Under the pieces are notes generated by a model. That model searched no databases, was not told where the DNA came from, and saw nothing but the letters and a program-made list of their open reading frames with translations. A stretch of DNA of 64,000 bases from an uncultured Candidatus Peregrinibacteria bacterium (lineage in GTDB: Bacteria > Patescibacteriota > Gracilibacteria > Peribacterales > Peribacteraceae): contig CAIKAD010000005.1 in the NCBI GenBank assembly GCA_903825315.1, forward strand, positions 1-64,000, given 5' to 3'. Positions within the stretch are counted from its first letter, which is position 1. Each line of letters begins with the position of its first letter. Below, one piece after another: positions 9,145-16,470 of the stretch. A program made the translations under genes and the position numbers.

Positions 9145-10215
9145 TCACTTCTCCTCCTGCGACCGCAGCGACCAACCACAGAGAACAAAAAGGAGACTTG
9201 CTCCCACATTCGCATCCCACTCCGTGTCTCGGCCAGGAGCCACCTCCACCATATCGAAGCCGACGATACGATGCCCGGACTTCACAAGAGTCTTGATGAG
9301 GAATTGTGCCTGGTTGAAGGTAATGCCGCCGGGAACCGGTGTGCCGGTATGCGGGCAGAGCGAGGGATCCAGACCGTCGATATCGAAGGAGATGTAAACG
9401 TTCCGCGGAAGCTTGTCCGCGATCGCGGTGCACACATCGTGCCACGTCTTGCCCGAGAACATATCACCAGCCATATCTTCGTCGAAGAACACGTCGATCT
9501 TCCCCGATTGGCCTTCCACAAACTCCTTCTCCTCCCGGCAAAAATCACGGATACCCACCGAGACGATCTTCTCTACGCCCGGGACACCTTCCGCAACGTT
9601 GCGCATGATGGATGCATGGGACCATGGAAAATCCTCAAAGCTCTTCCGCATGTCCAGGTGCGCATCAATGTGGAGAACTCCAATCCCCTTCTCCGCTTCC
9701 GCGCACGCCCGAATGGCACCGAGCGGCGTGGAATGGTCGCCGCCAACAAGCCCGGGAATCTTCCCCTGCCGGAGAATATTCTTCGTCTCCGCATAGACGT
9801 AGTCGTTCAGCTTCTCTCCCAGCGCATTCACGCGGTCGCAGTACTTCCTGTTGGAAGCATCCACTCCGCCTTTCGCCAGGACTTTGACGGCATTCCGACG
9901 TGCCTCGTCGTTCCACTGACGCACATCCCGGGATTCCGGGAGCAGGCAGATGCCAGCCTTGTAGAAGAGACCGAGCTCCCGATCGTAGAGATCCACCTGC
10001 GTGCTCGCCCGGAGAATGGCCGCAGGCCCTTCCGCGGCCCCCCCTCCGTACGACACCGTCGCTTCCCACGGAACGGGGAGAAGGAGAATCTTCGCCTCTT
10101 CGGGCGTTGCCGTGAGACCGAAAATATTTGCCCCACGGGCAGCTGCGCCGTAGTGATCGAAGAGAACATCCTGGTCCACCGCATTTCTGAATGCATCGTC
10201 CGCGTGAGCAGTCAT
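9145..10215 (-). CDS. speB: Agmatinase (ureohydrolase family)
   Basis: This 356-residue ureohydrolase hydrolyses agmatine to putrescine and urea with a binuclear Mn centre. The metal ligands are visible: GGDHS (His161), DAHLD (Asp184, His186, Asp188) and SFDIDGLDPS (Asp278, Asp280). The pattern SHASIMRNVAEG after the DAHLD loop fits agmatinase or a close relative better than arginase; guanidinobutyrase remains possible. It is divergent from the PLP decarboxylase gene at 10319 and lies in the same locus as homospermidine synthase and a SpeD-like decarboxylase. This suggests the route arginine to agmatine to putrescine to homospermidine. Confidence 0.88.
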   Translation of the reverse strand: MTAHADDAFRNAVDQDVLFDHYGAAARGANIFGLTATPEEAKILLLPVPWEATVSYGGGAAEGPAAILRASTQVDLYDRELGLFYKAGICLLPESRDVRQWNDEARRNAVKVLAKGGVDASNRKYCDRVNALGEKLNDYVYAETKNILRQGKIPGLVGGDHSTPLGAIRACAEAEKGIGVLHIDAHLDMRKSFEDFPWSHASIMRNVAEGVPGVEKIVSVGIRDFCREEKEFVEGQSGKIDVFFDEDMAGDMFSGKTWHDVCTAIADKLPRNVYISFDIDGLDPSLCPHTGTPVPGGITFNQAQFLIKTLVKSGHRIVGFDMVEVAPGRDTEWDANVGASLLFVLCGWSLRSQEEK

Positions 10216-10255
10216 AGGGAGGAAAAAATCTCCGCAATCATACGGGAAAAATTGA

Positions 10256-10283
10256 TTGACAGCACCCCCGCGCTCCTTATAAT
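10256..10283 (+). promoter_or_regulatory. Consensus promoter of the fold-III decarboxylase gene
   Basis: Perfect TTGACA (10256-10261) and TATAAT (10278-10283) with a 16-nt spacer predict a start near 10290 and a leader of about 29 nt. It is the only exact consensus -35/-10 pair noted in the window. A minus-strand TATGAT at 10242-10237 just upstream could serve the divergent speB. Confidence 0.85.
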
Positions 10284-10318
10284 CCGGCGTTGTTTGTTTT
10301 CCTCATCAGCTTCAAGAA

Positions 10319-11851
10319 ATGGAGCCCCCTCCCAAAGAACGTTCCTGGAAAAAAGCACCGCGTATAAGCAGGCATCAGCGCATATCCACGCGCTACATGC
10401 GCGACCGCTGGGAACGTTTTCTGTCGCAGGACAAGCGCGGTATGCTGATGATCGAGGGTGTGCCGGTGGACGAGCTCGTTGCCAGATATGGAACGCCGAT
10501 TTACGTCTATGTGGAGAGCGAGATCCGCAAACGAGCCCAGCGCTTTAAGAAGGTATTCGGGCCGGAGATCGGCCTGCAATTCGCCGTCAAATGTAACAGC
10601 AATCTGGAAATTCTCCGCATCCTCCGCGAGGAAGGCTTTGAGCTGGACTGCTCCAGCGTCGGCGAGCTCATTTTGGGGCTCCTCGCAGACTACAAGCCCA
10701 AGCAACTCTCCTTCACCAACCTCTACAAGAACGAGCGGGATCTCTTTTTCGCCACCAAGATGGGCGTGCAATCGGTGACAGCGGATTCCATTGAGGACAT
10801 TGAGCAAATCGCCCGCACGGCCAAGAAGCTCAAGAAGCACATTGACGTGGCCATCCGCGTCAATCCCATGCTGGAGATCGGCTCCTACTCCACGCGGGAC
10901 AATAAATACGGCATCCCCATTGGCTACATCGACCGCGCCATCGATCTCGCTCGCAAGAGCCCCTTTGTGGATCTCAACGGCTTCCACTTCTTCGGAGGCT
11001 ACGTGCACGAGACACGCGTCTACAAAGCCGCTGCCCGGGCCATGATCAAGCTCGTCAGGCGCTGCCAGGACCGCGGTATCAAGATTAAGTCGCTGTCGCT
11101 CGGGGGAGGGTTCCCTGCTGCAGTGGGCGACGAGCATGCGTTCCCCATCGAAGACATGAAAGACTTTCCGCGCTGGTTCAATCGCCTCGTGGAACGCAAC
11201 GGCATTGTAAACCCTCTCCGCCTCGTCTTTGAACCGGGGAAGAGCATTGTGCTCAATGCAGGTATCGGGCTTACCAAAGTGGTTTCCAAGAAACGCCTGG
11301 GGCTCAAGAAGCGCATGGTGGTGGTAGATTCTTCCGCCTACAACTTCGTACCGGATGCCCTTGTGCAGGAAGGCCTCCACTACGATCTCCTGCCTGCCTC
11401 CAAGATGAACGCCCCGCGCATCCACAAGCTCACTGTGGGCGGCAACACCTGCGACGCCTGGGAGATCATTTCCAAGGACCTCCACATGCCCAAGCTCCGC
11501 GCCGGTGACCTGCTGGCCATTATGGACGTGGGCGCCTATGCGCAGGTGATGGCGTCGAACTTCAACACCATCAAGCGTGCCGCCATCGTCCTCATGCGCC
11601 CCGACGGCACCACCAAGCTCATCCGCCGACGGGACCGCTACTCCGAGATGTTCGCGCCCGAATTGGACGTCCTGAAGATTGCGGGCCGGGACGAGCTGGA
11701 GCACTACAACAACCTCTACCGCGTGAACGTGGATAAGTACTGGAGAGGTCAGGTGAAACGCCGGAAAGGCAGGAACGGAAACGGCAATGGCAACGGACAC
11801 AGCCCGCTCGCCAAGAAGTTCCGGGAGTTGGAGGAGGCAGCGGCTCGGTAA
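10319..11851 (+). CDS. PLP-dependent decarboxylase, alanine-racemase fold (LysA/ODC/ADC type)
   Basis: The 510-residue protein has the fold-III decarboxylase layout: N-terminal PLP barrel with FAVKCNSN (Schiff-base Lys91), phosphate loop SLGGGFP (262-264), EPGK (305-308), and C-terminal beta domain with GNTCDAW (Cys378, Asp379) and VGAYAQVMASNFN. The CD pair and HFFGG in place of HIGSQ differ from typical diaminopimelate decarboxylase and recall ornithine/arginine or carboxynorspermidine decarboxylases. The substrate cannot be fixed from sequence. Its neighbours (agmatinase, homospermidine synthase) favour a polyamine role. The Lys/Arg-rich start (about 40 residues) and the Asn-Gly-rich tail are extra. 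Expressed from a consensus promoter. Confidence 0.85.
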   Translation: MEPPPKERSWKKAPRISRHQRISTRYMRDRWERFLSQDKRGMLMIEGVPVDELVARYGTPIYVYVESEIRKRAQRFKKVFGPEIGLQFAVKCNSNLEILRILREEGFELDCSSVGELILGLLADYKPKQLSFTNLYKNERDLFFATKMGVQSVTADSIEDIEQIARTAKKLKKHIDVAIRVNPMLEIGSYSTRDNKYGIPIGYIDRAIDLARKSPFVDLNGFHFFGGYVHETRVYKAAARAMIKLVRRCQDRGIKIKSLSLGGGFPAAVGDEHAFPIEDMKDFPRWFNRLVERNGIVNPLRLVFEPGKSIVLNAGIGLTKVVSKKRLGLKKRMVVVDSSAYNFVPDALVQEGLHYDLLPASKMNAPRIHKLTVGGNTCDAWEIISKDLHMPKLRAGDLLAIMDVGAYAQVMASNFNTIKRAAIVLMRPDGTTKLIRRRDRYSEMFAPELDVLKIAGRDELEHYNNLYRVNVDKYWRGQVKRRKGRNGNGNGNGHSPLAKKFRELEEAAAR

Positions 11852-11984
11852 CTGTTTCTCGTTTCTGGCTAACTGGTTTCTCAATGCGGGAGTACGTCTC
11901 GCAAGAAACTGCCGTGTACTCATCCAGCAACGAGAGCCCGGCTCACCAGACACCTTTTTAATCCCTGAATACTCAAACAGTATG

Positions 11985-13475
11985 TCAGGCCACTAAAAAG
12001 TTCTGGAACTGCCATGGATCATCATCCGCGGGCGCAAAGTTGTTCACAGTCTGCGCAGCCACGGTGTCGTTGCCATGTGGGCTCCAGTCGAGCGGAACAG
12101 AAGGGCATTCACCCAGGTACGGCCCGGCTACGGACAAGATCTCCTCGTGCGGTAGCTGATCGGGGACAAGGACTCCTTTGGCAGGGTTCTTGATCATCCA
12201 AAAGACCGCTCCCAGGACGGAAGCCGCTACCTGCATCGTCGTAGCGTTCATGCCGGGAACGAGGCGGCGCGCCTCTTCGATGCTCAATACCGTACCGGTC
12301 CACCAGGACTTGAAATCATGCCCCATGAAGAGACATCCGAGCTCATCGATGCCGGAGACGATGTCGTCGTTCATCACCCGCATCTTCTCCTGTTTTACAT
12401 AGTGACGGTTGCGCAGCGCATGCAGGGAATCAATGGCGGCAAGGCTGGGACAGTACGCGTAGTGGACCGTAGGACGGTAGACTGGCGTGCCATCGGCGCC
12501 GTTGACGGTCAGGTAATCCGAGATGGTGAATGCCTCGCCGTGGCGTACGACCATGCCCACAATGTCCTGGCTCGGCACGCGGGATCGGACATAGGTATTG
12601 ATACCGAACTGCGCCATGCAGATCTGGTTCCGGGGCCCGCTCACGTGGATACGGGCGTTGGGGGGCAGCTTGCGCTCGTGCGTCCCCCACCCCATCTCCG
12701 CCGGCGCCGTCCCCTCCTCGTAGAACCCCTCGACGCTCCAGGTGTTCACGAATTCGTCAAAATCGTGGGGCTTGTTGCTGATCTGCGTATCAATCTCGCT
12801 GATGTGGATCACTTTGACGGAGAGGAGCATCGCCAGACGCGGGTAATCCCCGCTATCGATCGCTTTCTGGATGTCCTGAATGCGCGGATCCTTGGGCTTT
12901 GCCTCCATGAGCTTCTTAGCGATGTCCAACAGCCCCCGCTTGGTGAAATGGGAGACGAGTCCCGGATTGGCACCATGCTCGAGAATCGCCGTGGGCCCCG
13001 GCTCCTTCCAGCCCCGCATCATGGCGCGGATGGCCATGTGACGCACGTAGAGCGTGCGGTCCGTGGAGAGCTTTGTGTCCCAATTCTCGTAGGGATCCCA
13101 CAGCTCCACCGACGTGTTAACGTACAGGACACCGTTATCATGACACCACTGGAGAATGTCCGTGCAGCCGATGTTCCACGCCAGGTCAATGAGAATGTCC
13201 CCCTTGCCAAGATACTTCCCGAACTGCTGTCCCATGGTGGCCCGCTCAATCTTCTCGCAAACAAACTTCACCCCCTCCTTGAGAGCGGGTTGGAGAAGAG
13301 GATTCTTACTATAATCCACAAAGTCCATCACAGTGATGTGGTCCCGCGGCATATCGAGGTGCCGCAGCAGCATCGGAAGTGTGCACTGGGCAACACCGCC
13401 GTACCCTAGCAAAAGGATCCGGCCTGAAAACGTGGTGCGCAGTCTCGCCGCGATCGAATCGAGTGATTCCATCAT
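11985..13475 (-). CDS. hss: Homospermidine synthase
   Basis: The 496-residue protein resembles bacterial homospermidine synthase along its whole length. It has a Rossmann start (RILLLGYGGVAQCTLPML), then EHGANPGLVSHF, FDEFVNTWSVEGFYEEG, WGTHERKLPPNA, RPTVHYAYCPS, GIDELGCLFMGHD, and the ending DPWQFQNFLVA. The enzyme makes sym-homospermidine from putrescine by an NAD-dependent aminobutyl transfer. Start chosen at the double ATG (13475/13472); further upstream the frame is not family-like. It is convergent with the decarboxylase gene and lies 171 nt downstream of the SpeD-like gene on the same strand. Carboxynorspermidine dehydrogenase, a relative, is shorter and lacks these motifs. Confidence 0.92.
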   Translation of the reverse strand: MMESLDSIAARLRTTFSGRILLLGYGGVAQCTLPMLLRHLDMPRDHITVMDFVDYSKNPLLQPALKEGVKFVCEKIERATMGQQFGKYLGKGDILIDLAWNIGCTDILQWCHDNGVLYVNTSVELWDPYENWDTKLSTDRTLYVRHMAIRAMMRGWKEPGPTAILEHGANPGLVSHFTKRGLLDIAKKLMEAKPKDPRIQDIQKAIDSGDYPRLAMLLSVKVIHISEIDTQISNKPHDFDEFVNTWSVEGFYEEGTAPAEMGWGTHERKLPPNARIHVSGPRNQICMAQFGINTYVRSRVPSQDIVGMVVRHGEAFTISDYLTVNGADGTPVYRPTVHYAYCPSLAAIDSLHALRNRHYVKQEKMRVMNDDIVSGIDELGCLFMGHDFKSWWTGTVLSIEEARRLVPGMNATTMQVAASVLGAVFWMIKNPAKGVLVPDQLPHEEILSVAGPYLGECPSVPLDWSPHGNDTVAAQTVNNFAPADDDPWQFQNFLVA

Positions 13476-13646
13476 GATAAGTAAGGTAATAATAGAAGAC
13501 AGGTTCGTTCCCCAAGAACCCCCACCATTTCCGCTGCCCGCCGGTACCAAACAGATGCATTCAGGCAGGCCACCTCTCCAGCCATCAAGCGGGAGGGGAA
13601 GAAGAGGGATGCCAAGGAAACCTTCAGCATCACTCGGAATCGCATG

Positions 13647-14210
13647 TCAGGCAGCTACGAGCGAAGAGTTGAGAACAATGTTCCGCCCGGAGAACTCCTT
13701 CTGGTACGCCTTGGGGAATTCCGCGCAGCCACGGAGCAGGCAGTGTGCGTTGTACGAAGTCCCCTTAAAGAACTCGAGCGCGTAGTCGATCACCGTCTGC
13801 GCCTCGTAGAACTTGCAGCTGAAGACATCCAGATAGACGGAGCCGGTCTGGTTGGCAAAGTGTGCGGAGATGAGAGACGTCTCGATGAGCTGGGTCATGG
13901 AAAAACCTGCGACCCTCTCATCCTCGCCGAAGTTGACCACCAGCGTCTCGCCAAACCTCTTCATGTCGATCTTTACACACAGTTCCTTCACGAAATTCTT
14001 GATGGCTTCCGCGTCGCGGATGGTGGCGGGGTCGCAGCCGTGGATATCAATGGCGATGGCCATACCCCAGGCTTTGCTGTTTTCGTATTCTGCTTTCGAG
14101 AGCGGCTTAAAAGGCTTTACTGAGGAAGATATACGAGTGGCGGCCCTGGTGGGACGCGAGGCTGAACGTGAACGCGACGAGAGCGTCCGGCTAGCCGAGT
14201 GAGTGACCAT
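13647..14210 (-). CDS. SpeD-like pyruvoyl-dependent decarboxylase (AdoMetDC homolog)
   Basis: The 187-residue protein belongs to the class 1B S-adenosylmethionine decarboxylase fold. IAIDIHGCDP matches the family's first strand, and TSLISAHF...DVFSC matches the self-cleavage region. Ser112 (pyruvoyl source), His117 and Cys132 keep the exact spacing of the SpeD residues Ser63, His68 and Cys83 of Thermotoga. The residue before the serine is Thr instead of the usual Glu, and the following His is Leu. SpeD homologs that turned into arginine or ornithine decarboxylases are known in bacteria, including CPR lineages. With agmatinase and homospermidine synthase nearby and no spermidine synthase in the window, an arginine (or ornithine) decarboxylase role is more likely than AdoMet decarboxylation (inference). 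Confidence 0.78.
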   Translation of the reverse strand: MVTHSASRTLSSRSRSASRPTRAATRISSSVKPFKPLSKAEYENSKAWGMAIAIDIHGCDPATIRDAEAIKNFVKELCVKIDMKRFGETLVVNFGEDERVAGFSMTQLIETSLISAHFANQTGSVYLDVFSCKFYEAQTVIDYALEFFKGTSYNAHCLLRGCAEFPKAYQKEFSGRNIVLNSSLVAA

Positions 14211-14462
14211 GTCAATTAGTTGGGAAGAAACAATAATTGACCAAAAATATAAGCGCATGAATTCACATGTCAATGAATTTTTTTCCCAGTTTCCCGCTGC
14301 GAGGACTCCCGCCTACCTCACGCGGGCAGCTCCATTCTTTCTCTGCCCATCACCAAGCCATATTCGGGCAGCCCCAGACCTCGCGCTCGCCGCAGCCCCT
14401 TGCGAAATATCTCTTGCATGAGAAACGATTTCTTTCGTCGTTATCCCCCTCGGGAACTCCAC

Positions 14463-14504
14463 TCACTTCGCTTCGGAAAACCGACGGACAACTTCATCCC
14501 ATCC
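14463..14504 (-). pseudogene. Relic of a second superoxide dismutase C-terminus
   Basis: Read on the minus strand, this stretch ends GWDEVVRRFSEAK-stop. The intact sod gene 140 nt upstream ends NWDEVARRFTEAK-stop. Eleven or so matching nucleotides around AACTTCATCCC recur in both. Upstream of the relic the frame does not resemble SOD, so only the tail of a duplicate survives. The rest of 14211-14642 shows no gene. Confidence 0.5.
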
Positions 14505-14642
14505 GGCTTCGCGGCAGAGGAGTCTTGGGGATATAAAGTTCCCTGTGGGACAGGCATGGCGATACCGCTACGCCGCAATTGCCGGATGTCTCGGCGTAGT
14601 CCTGGCGGAGCGAAGCACAGCTGGCACAAAGCCGGGCAGTTC

Positions 14643-15245
14643 CTACTTTGCTTCGGTGAACCTTCTCGCAACTTCATCCCAATTCACCACGTTCCACCAT
14701 GCCTTCACGTACTCCGCCCGCCGGTTCTGGTACTTGAGGTAGTAGGCGTGCTCCCACACATCAACAGCGAGGAGGGGAATCTGCCCCATGGAAACCGGAG
14801 AGTCCTGGTTGGATGTTTGGGTAATCTTCAACTGGCCCTGGTCCAAAACCAGCCACGCCCAACCGGAGCCGAATTGGCCGAGCGCTGCCGCTTCGAACTT
14901 CTCACGGAAACCGTCGAACCCGCCGAATGGCTTCTCCAGGGCAGATTTGAGTTCCGCGGTCGGTTCCCGTGTCGGGCCACCCATAAAGGTCCAGAAAAGG
15001 TTATGGTTACAGTACCCGCCGCCCATCGTACGGACGGCATTCCGCTTTTCGGAGGGGAGCTTCTCCAGGTTCATCAGGACTTCCTCAATGGGCTTCTCCG
15101 CCCATTCGGTGCCGGCAAGGGCCTTATTGGTGTTATCACAGTACGTCTGGTGGTGCTTGGAATAGTGAACCTCCATCGTTTTGGCATCGATATGAGGTTC
15201 CAATGCGTCATAAGAATACGCAAGCTTTGGGAGGGTGTAAGGCAT
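14643..15245 (-). CDS. sodA: Superoxide dismutase, Mn-type
   Basis: The 200-residue enzyme dismutates superoxide in the cytoplasm. The Fe/Mn-SOD ligands are present: HYSKHHQTY near the N-terminus, GGGYCNHNLFW in the middle, and DVWEHAYY near the end. GGG before the second histidine region and QFGSGWAWLV point to Mn rather than Fe use. The start MPYTLPKL at 15245 matches the family. It has its own promoter (15269-15296), which overlaps the divergent FemX-like gene. An SOD suggests exposure to oxygen. Confidence 0.95.
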   Translation of the reverse strand: MPYTLPKLAYSYDALEPHIDAKTMEVHYSKHHQTYCDNTNKALAGTEWAEKPIEEVLMNLEKLPSEKRNAVRTMGGGYCNHNLFWTFMGGPTREPTAELKSALEKPFGGFDGFREKFEAAALGQFGSGWAWLVLDQGQLKITQTSNQDSPVSMGQIPLLAVDVWEHAYYLKYQNRRAEYVKAWWNVVNWDEVARRFTEAK

Positions 15246-15268
15246 AGGAATGAGAAGAAGAATGCGTG

Positions 15269-15296
15269 ATTGTACGCCTATTGATGACGTCCTCAA
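15269..15296 (-). promoter_or_regulatory. sod promoter
   Basis: Minus-strand TTGAGG (15296-15291), 16-nt spacer and TACAAT (15274-15269) predict a start near 15262 and a leader of about 16 nt. Confidence 0.6.
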
Positions 15297-15313
15297 AGCT
15301 CTATCATGTCCCT

Positions 15314-16318
15314 GTGACGATACGTCTTCTCACAACGGCAGCTGACCTTGCGTTGTATGACGCCTGGGTCAAAAACCATCCACTGGGAACGCTCTGGCAG
15401 TCCCTGGAATGGAAAGCGTACCAGGAGGCATTGGGGCGCCAAGTAAGGGTCTACGCAGGAATTGAAGACGAACAGATCGTCGCCTCCGCTCTCGTCGTCA
15501 TCGACCGGACGGCCTTTGGCCTTTCCACATGGGACATCGCCAAGGGGCCGCTGAGTGACAATACACATGTTACCGACCTCCTGAACCGCATCGAGCAGGA
15601 TGCCCATTCTTCCCAATGTTTGAGTCTCTCTATGTCTCCAGGTACGCCTCTCCCCTCCTGGGGGAGAGGAGGGAGAGAGGGCGGGGGAGATCGGCAATGG
15701 AAACAGAGCCGCCGTCACGAACATCCCTCCACCACCCGCATTCTTGACCTCACACAGCCCGAGGACTCCATCCTCGCGCAGATGCACCAAAAAGGCCGCT
15801 ACAACATCCGCGTGGCGGAGCGGCACGGTGTACAGGTTAGGCAGGGAACAACTGACGACGTTCCGGCCTTTTACAAGCTCCTCAAAGGGACGGCAGGACG
15901 CGACGGATTCGGTATCCATCCCCAGGCCCACTACGGGCGCTTCCTGACAGACCTCAAAAACAGCTTCTTTCTTCTTGCCACACATGAGAGGAAGACAGTG
16001 GCAGGACTTCTGGGCGTTACCTGGAACAACACAGGCTTCTACTACTATGGAGCTTCTGACCACGGCAGCCGCGCCCTCATGGCACCCTACCTGCTCCAGT
16101 GGGAAGCAATGAAGTACAGCAAGGAACAAGGATGCGCGACATACGACTTACTGGGAATAGCACCTCCTGATGCCGGCCTAGGCCACCCCTGGCAAGGCAT
16201 TTCGTCCTTCAAGGAGAAATTCGGCGGTACCGTGGTGACGTATCCACCGGAGCAGCAGCTGATCTTGAAGCCTTTGATGAATACTTTGCTTCACGTAAAA
16301 CGGAAAGTTCTGGGATAG
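15314..16318 (+). CDS. FemX/FemAB-family aminoacyltransferase with in-frame repeat insertion
   Basis: The roughly 334-residue protein resembles FemAB/FemX transferases, which add amino acids from aminoacyl-tRNA to peptidoglycan stem peptides. Family signs are GTLWQSLEWKAYQEALG near the start, MHQKGRYNIRVAERHGV in the middle, and YYYGASD plus GISSFKEKFGG at the end (two GNAT-like domains). The GTG start at 15314 is favoured because TATCAT lies exactly 6 nt upstream, predicting a leaderless mRNA; ATGs at 15266 and 15284 are alternatives. Around residues 110-140 a low-complexity segment (PLPSWGRGGREGGG) is encoded by a C/G-rich inverted repeat and looks like an inserted repeat that kept the frame open. 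Confidence 0.82.
   Translation: MTIRLLTTAADLALYDAWVKNHPLGTLWQSLEWKAYQEALGRQVRVYAGIEDEQIVASALVVIDRTAFGLSTWDIAKGPLSDNTHVTDLLNRIEQDAHSSQCLSLSMSPGTPLPSWGRGGREGGGDRQWKQSRRHEHPSTTRILDLTQPEDSILAQMHQKGRYNIRVAERHGVQVRQGTTDDVPAFYKLLKGTAGRDGFGIHPQAHYGRFLTDLKNSFFLLATHERKTVAGLLGVTWNNTGFYYYGASDHGSRALMAPYLLQWEAMKYSKEQGCATYDLLGIAPPDAGLGHPWQGISSFKEKFGGTVVTYPPEQQLILKPLMNTLLHVKRKVLG
15648..15673. repeat. C/G-rich hairpin repeat inside the FemX-like gene
   Basis: CCTCTCCCC and GGGGAGAGG flank a short loop, followed by more purine-rich sequence to about 15690. The same style of element (CCCCTCTCC/GGAGAGGGG) occurs in spacers at 25976-26012 and 46001-46040. Here it lies inside a reading frame without breaking it. 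Confidence 0.7.
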
Positions 16319-16401
16319 CCCGACTCGCAAAGGAATAGGTATGACCACAGGACGACGTGCGCCCTTCACCCTCTGGGGGAAGGGTTGGGGATGGGGGTAT
16401 A

Positions 16402-16431
16402 CAAAAAACCCTCCCCCTTTCAGGGGAGGGT
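16402..16431 (-). terminator. Terminator of the SLH protein gene
   Basis: On the minus strand ACCCTCCCC and GGGGAGGGT form a stem followed by TTTTTTGT. It starts about 40 nt after the SLH gene's stop codon. Confidence 0.85.
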
Positions 16432-16470
16432 CCTTGTGCCTTGTTAAAGGGCAGTGAATCGAGACAAGCC

